Assembly (NCBI GenBank): GCA_009926525.1
Contig: RFOR01000033.1
Coordinates: 1-7,012, forward strand
Direction of reading: 5' to 3'
DNA length: 7,012 bases
Source of the DNA: Methylophilaceae bacterium
GTDB lineage: Bacteria > Pseudomonadota > Gammaproteobacteria > Burkholderiales > Methylophilaceae
The notes under the pieces are model-generated. The model did no database searches. It was not told the origin of the DNA and saw only the letters and a program-made list of their open reading frames with translations. Below are positions 6,742 to 7,012 of this stretch, one piece after another; the stretch's first letter is position 1, and each line of letters begins with the position of its first letter. The position numbers and the translations under genes are program-made.

Positions 6742-7012
6742 ATGTCATCCACACCATCAATAGACAAAATGAATTCTGCAGAGTTGCGCGCAAGTGCAAG
6801 TTTGGCGTCTATTTATGGTTTGCGTATGCTCGGCATGTTCCTTATTTTGCCAATTTTTGCAATTTACGCCGAAACACTTCCAAGTGGTAAAAGCCATTTG
6901 ATGATCGGTCTCGCGCTTGGTGCATATGGCCTGACTCAAGCGATTTTCCAATTACCATTCGGTATTGCTTCAGATCGATTTGGTCGCAAGCGCGTTATTT
7001 ATGTTGGCCTTG
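6742..7012 (+). CDS. MFS transporter, YajR-like (partial, 3' end missing)
   Basis: Only the first 90 residues are in the window and the frame is open to the edge. They begin MSSTPSIDKM and show a first membrane segment at about 24-43, containing YGLRMLGMFLILP. A second lies at about 54-76, followed by the MFS motif A loop G74-x-x-x-D78-R-F-G-R-K-R (74-84) and the start of the third segment. The first-helix sequence and the phrase GLTQAIFQLPFG closely resemble E. coli YajR, an inner-membrane proton-driven transporter of unclear substrate. Members of that group carry a C-terminal YAM domain, which cannot be checked here. No clear Shine-Dalgarno precedes the ATG. Met10 (6769) is an alternative start and gives the same distance to the first helix as an internal Met in YajR. 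The gene is divergent from uvrA across 163 bp. Confidence 0.88.
   Translation, partial: MSSTPSIDKMNSAELRASASLASIYGLRMLGMFLILPIFAIYAETLPSGKSHLMIGLALGAYGLTQAIFQLPFGIASDRFGRKRVIYVGL

Noticed and set aside
6757..6951. 64-residue minus-strand open frame over the MFS gene
   Set aside because: It opposes a sequence with a clear MFS motif A and YajR-like first helix, is Cys/His-rich in a random way, and has no ribosome binding site.
1..7012. Search for a defence system, mobile element, CRISPR array, tRNA or other novel locus
   Set aside because: Almost all of the window is accounted for by five intact core genes and one partial gene in normal form. No transposase, integrase, direct-repeat array or tRNA-like structure was seen by eye.

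Overview
The window carries six protein-coding genes on both strands, five complete and one cut by the right edge, and all are core housekeeping functions. The moderate GC content, the proteobacterial form of every protein (type I GlnA with an adenylylation tyrosine, UvrA close to the E. coli protein, monofunctional MtgA, YajR-like MFS transporter) and the gene order rhodanese-aroE-mtgA / uvrA / MFS suggest a betaproteobacterium. My best guess is a methylotroph of the Methylophilaceae (Methylotenera/Methylophilus-like). This placement is inferred from memory of related genomes, not from a search.

Layout: glnA (glutamine synthetase) fills 10-1419 on the minus strand. A 249-bp divergent spacer (1420-1668) separates it from a plus-strand cluster of a single-domain rhodanese, aroE and mtgA (1669-3671), whose gaps are only 17 and 3 nt. 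A 90-bp convergent spacer with a REP-like repeat and a hairpin follows. uvrA then runs on the minus strand (3762-6578), and a second divergent spacer (6579-6741) leads to the start of a YajR-like MFS transporter that continues past the window.

The most informative non-coding region is the glnA control region. On the minus strand it has a near-consensus sigma-54 (-24/-12) promoter at 1473-1489, with the diagnostic GG-N10-GC spacing. About 128 bp upstream of the predicted transcript start is a near-perfect NtrC palindrome (1583-1597), with a weaker half-conserved copy three helical turns closer (1553-1567). This matches the architecture of enteric glnAp2 and implies control by nitrogen status through NtrB/NtrC, together with post-translational adenylylation at Tyr398. 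The strong NtrC site also lies just upstream of the divergent rhodanese-aroE-mtgA operon, so it could affect that operon too.

The uvrA upstream region contains a perfect 9+9 bp inverted repeat inside a plausible sigma-70 promoter, plus a degenerate LexA-like sequence. I see no mobile element, CRISPR array, RNA gene or defence system, and no convincing evidence of an undescribed system. The interest of this window is regulatory.
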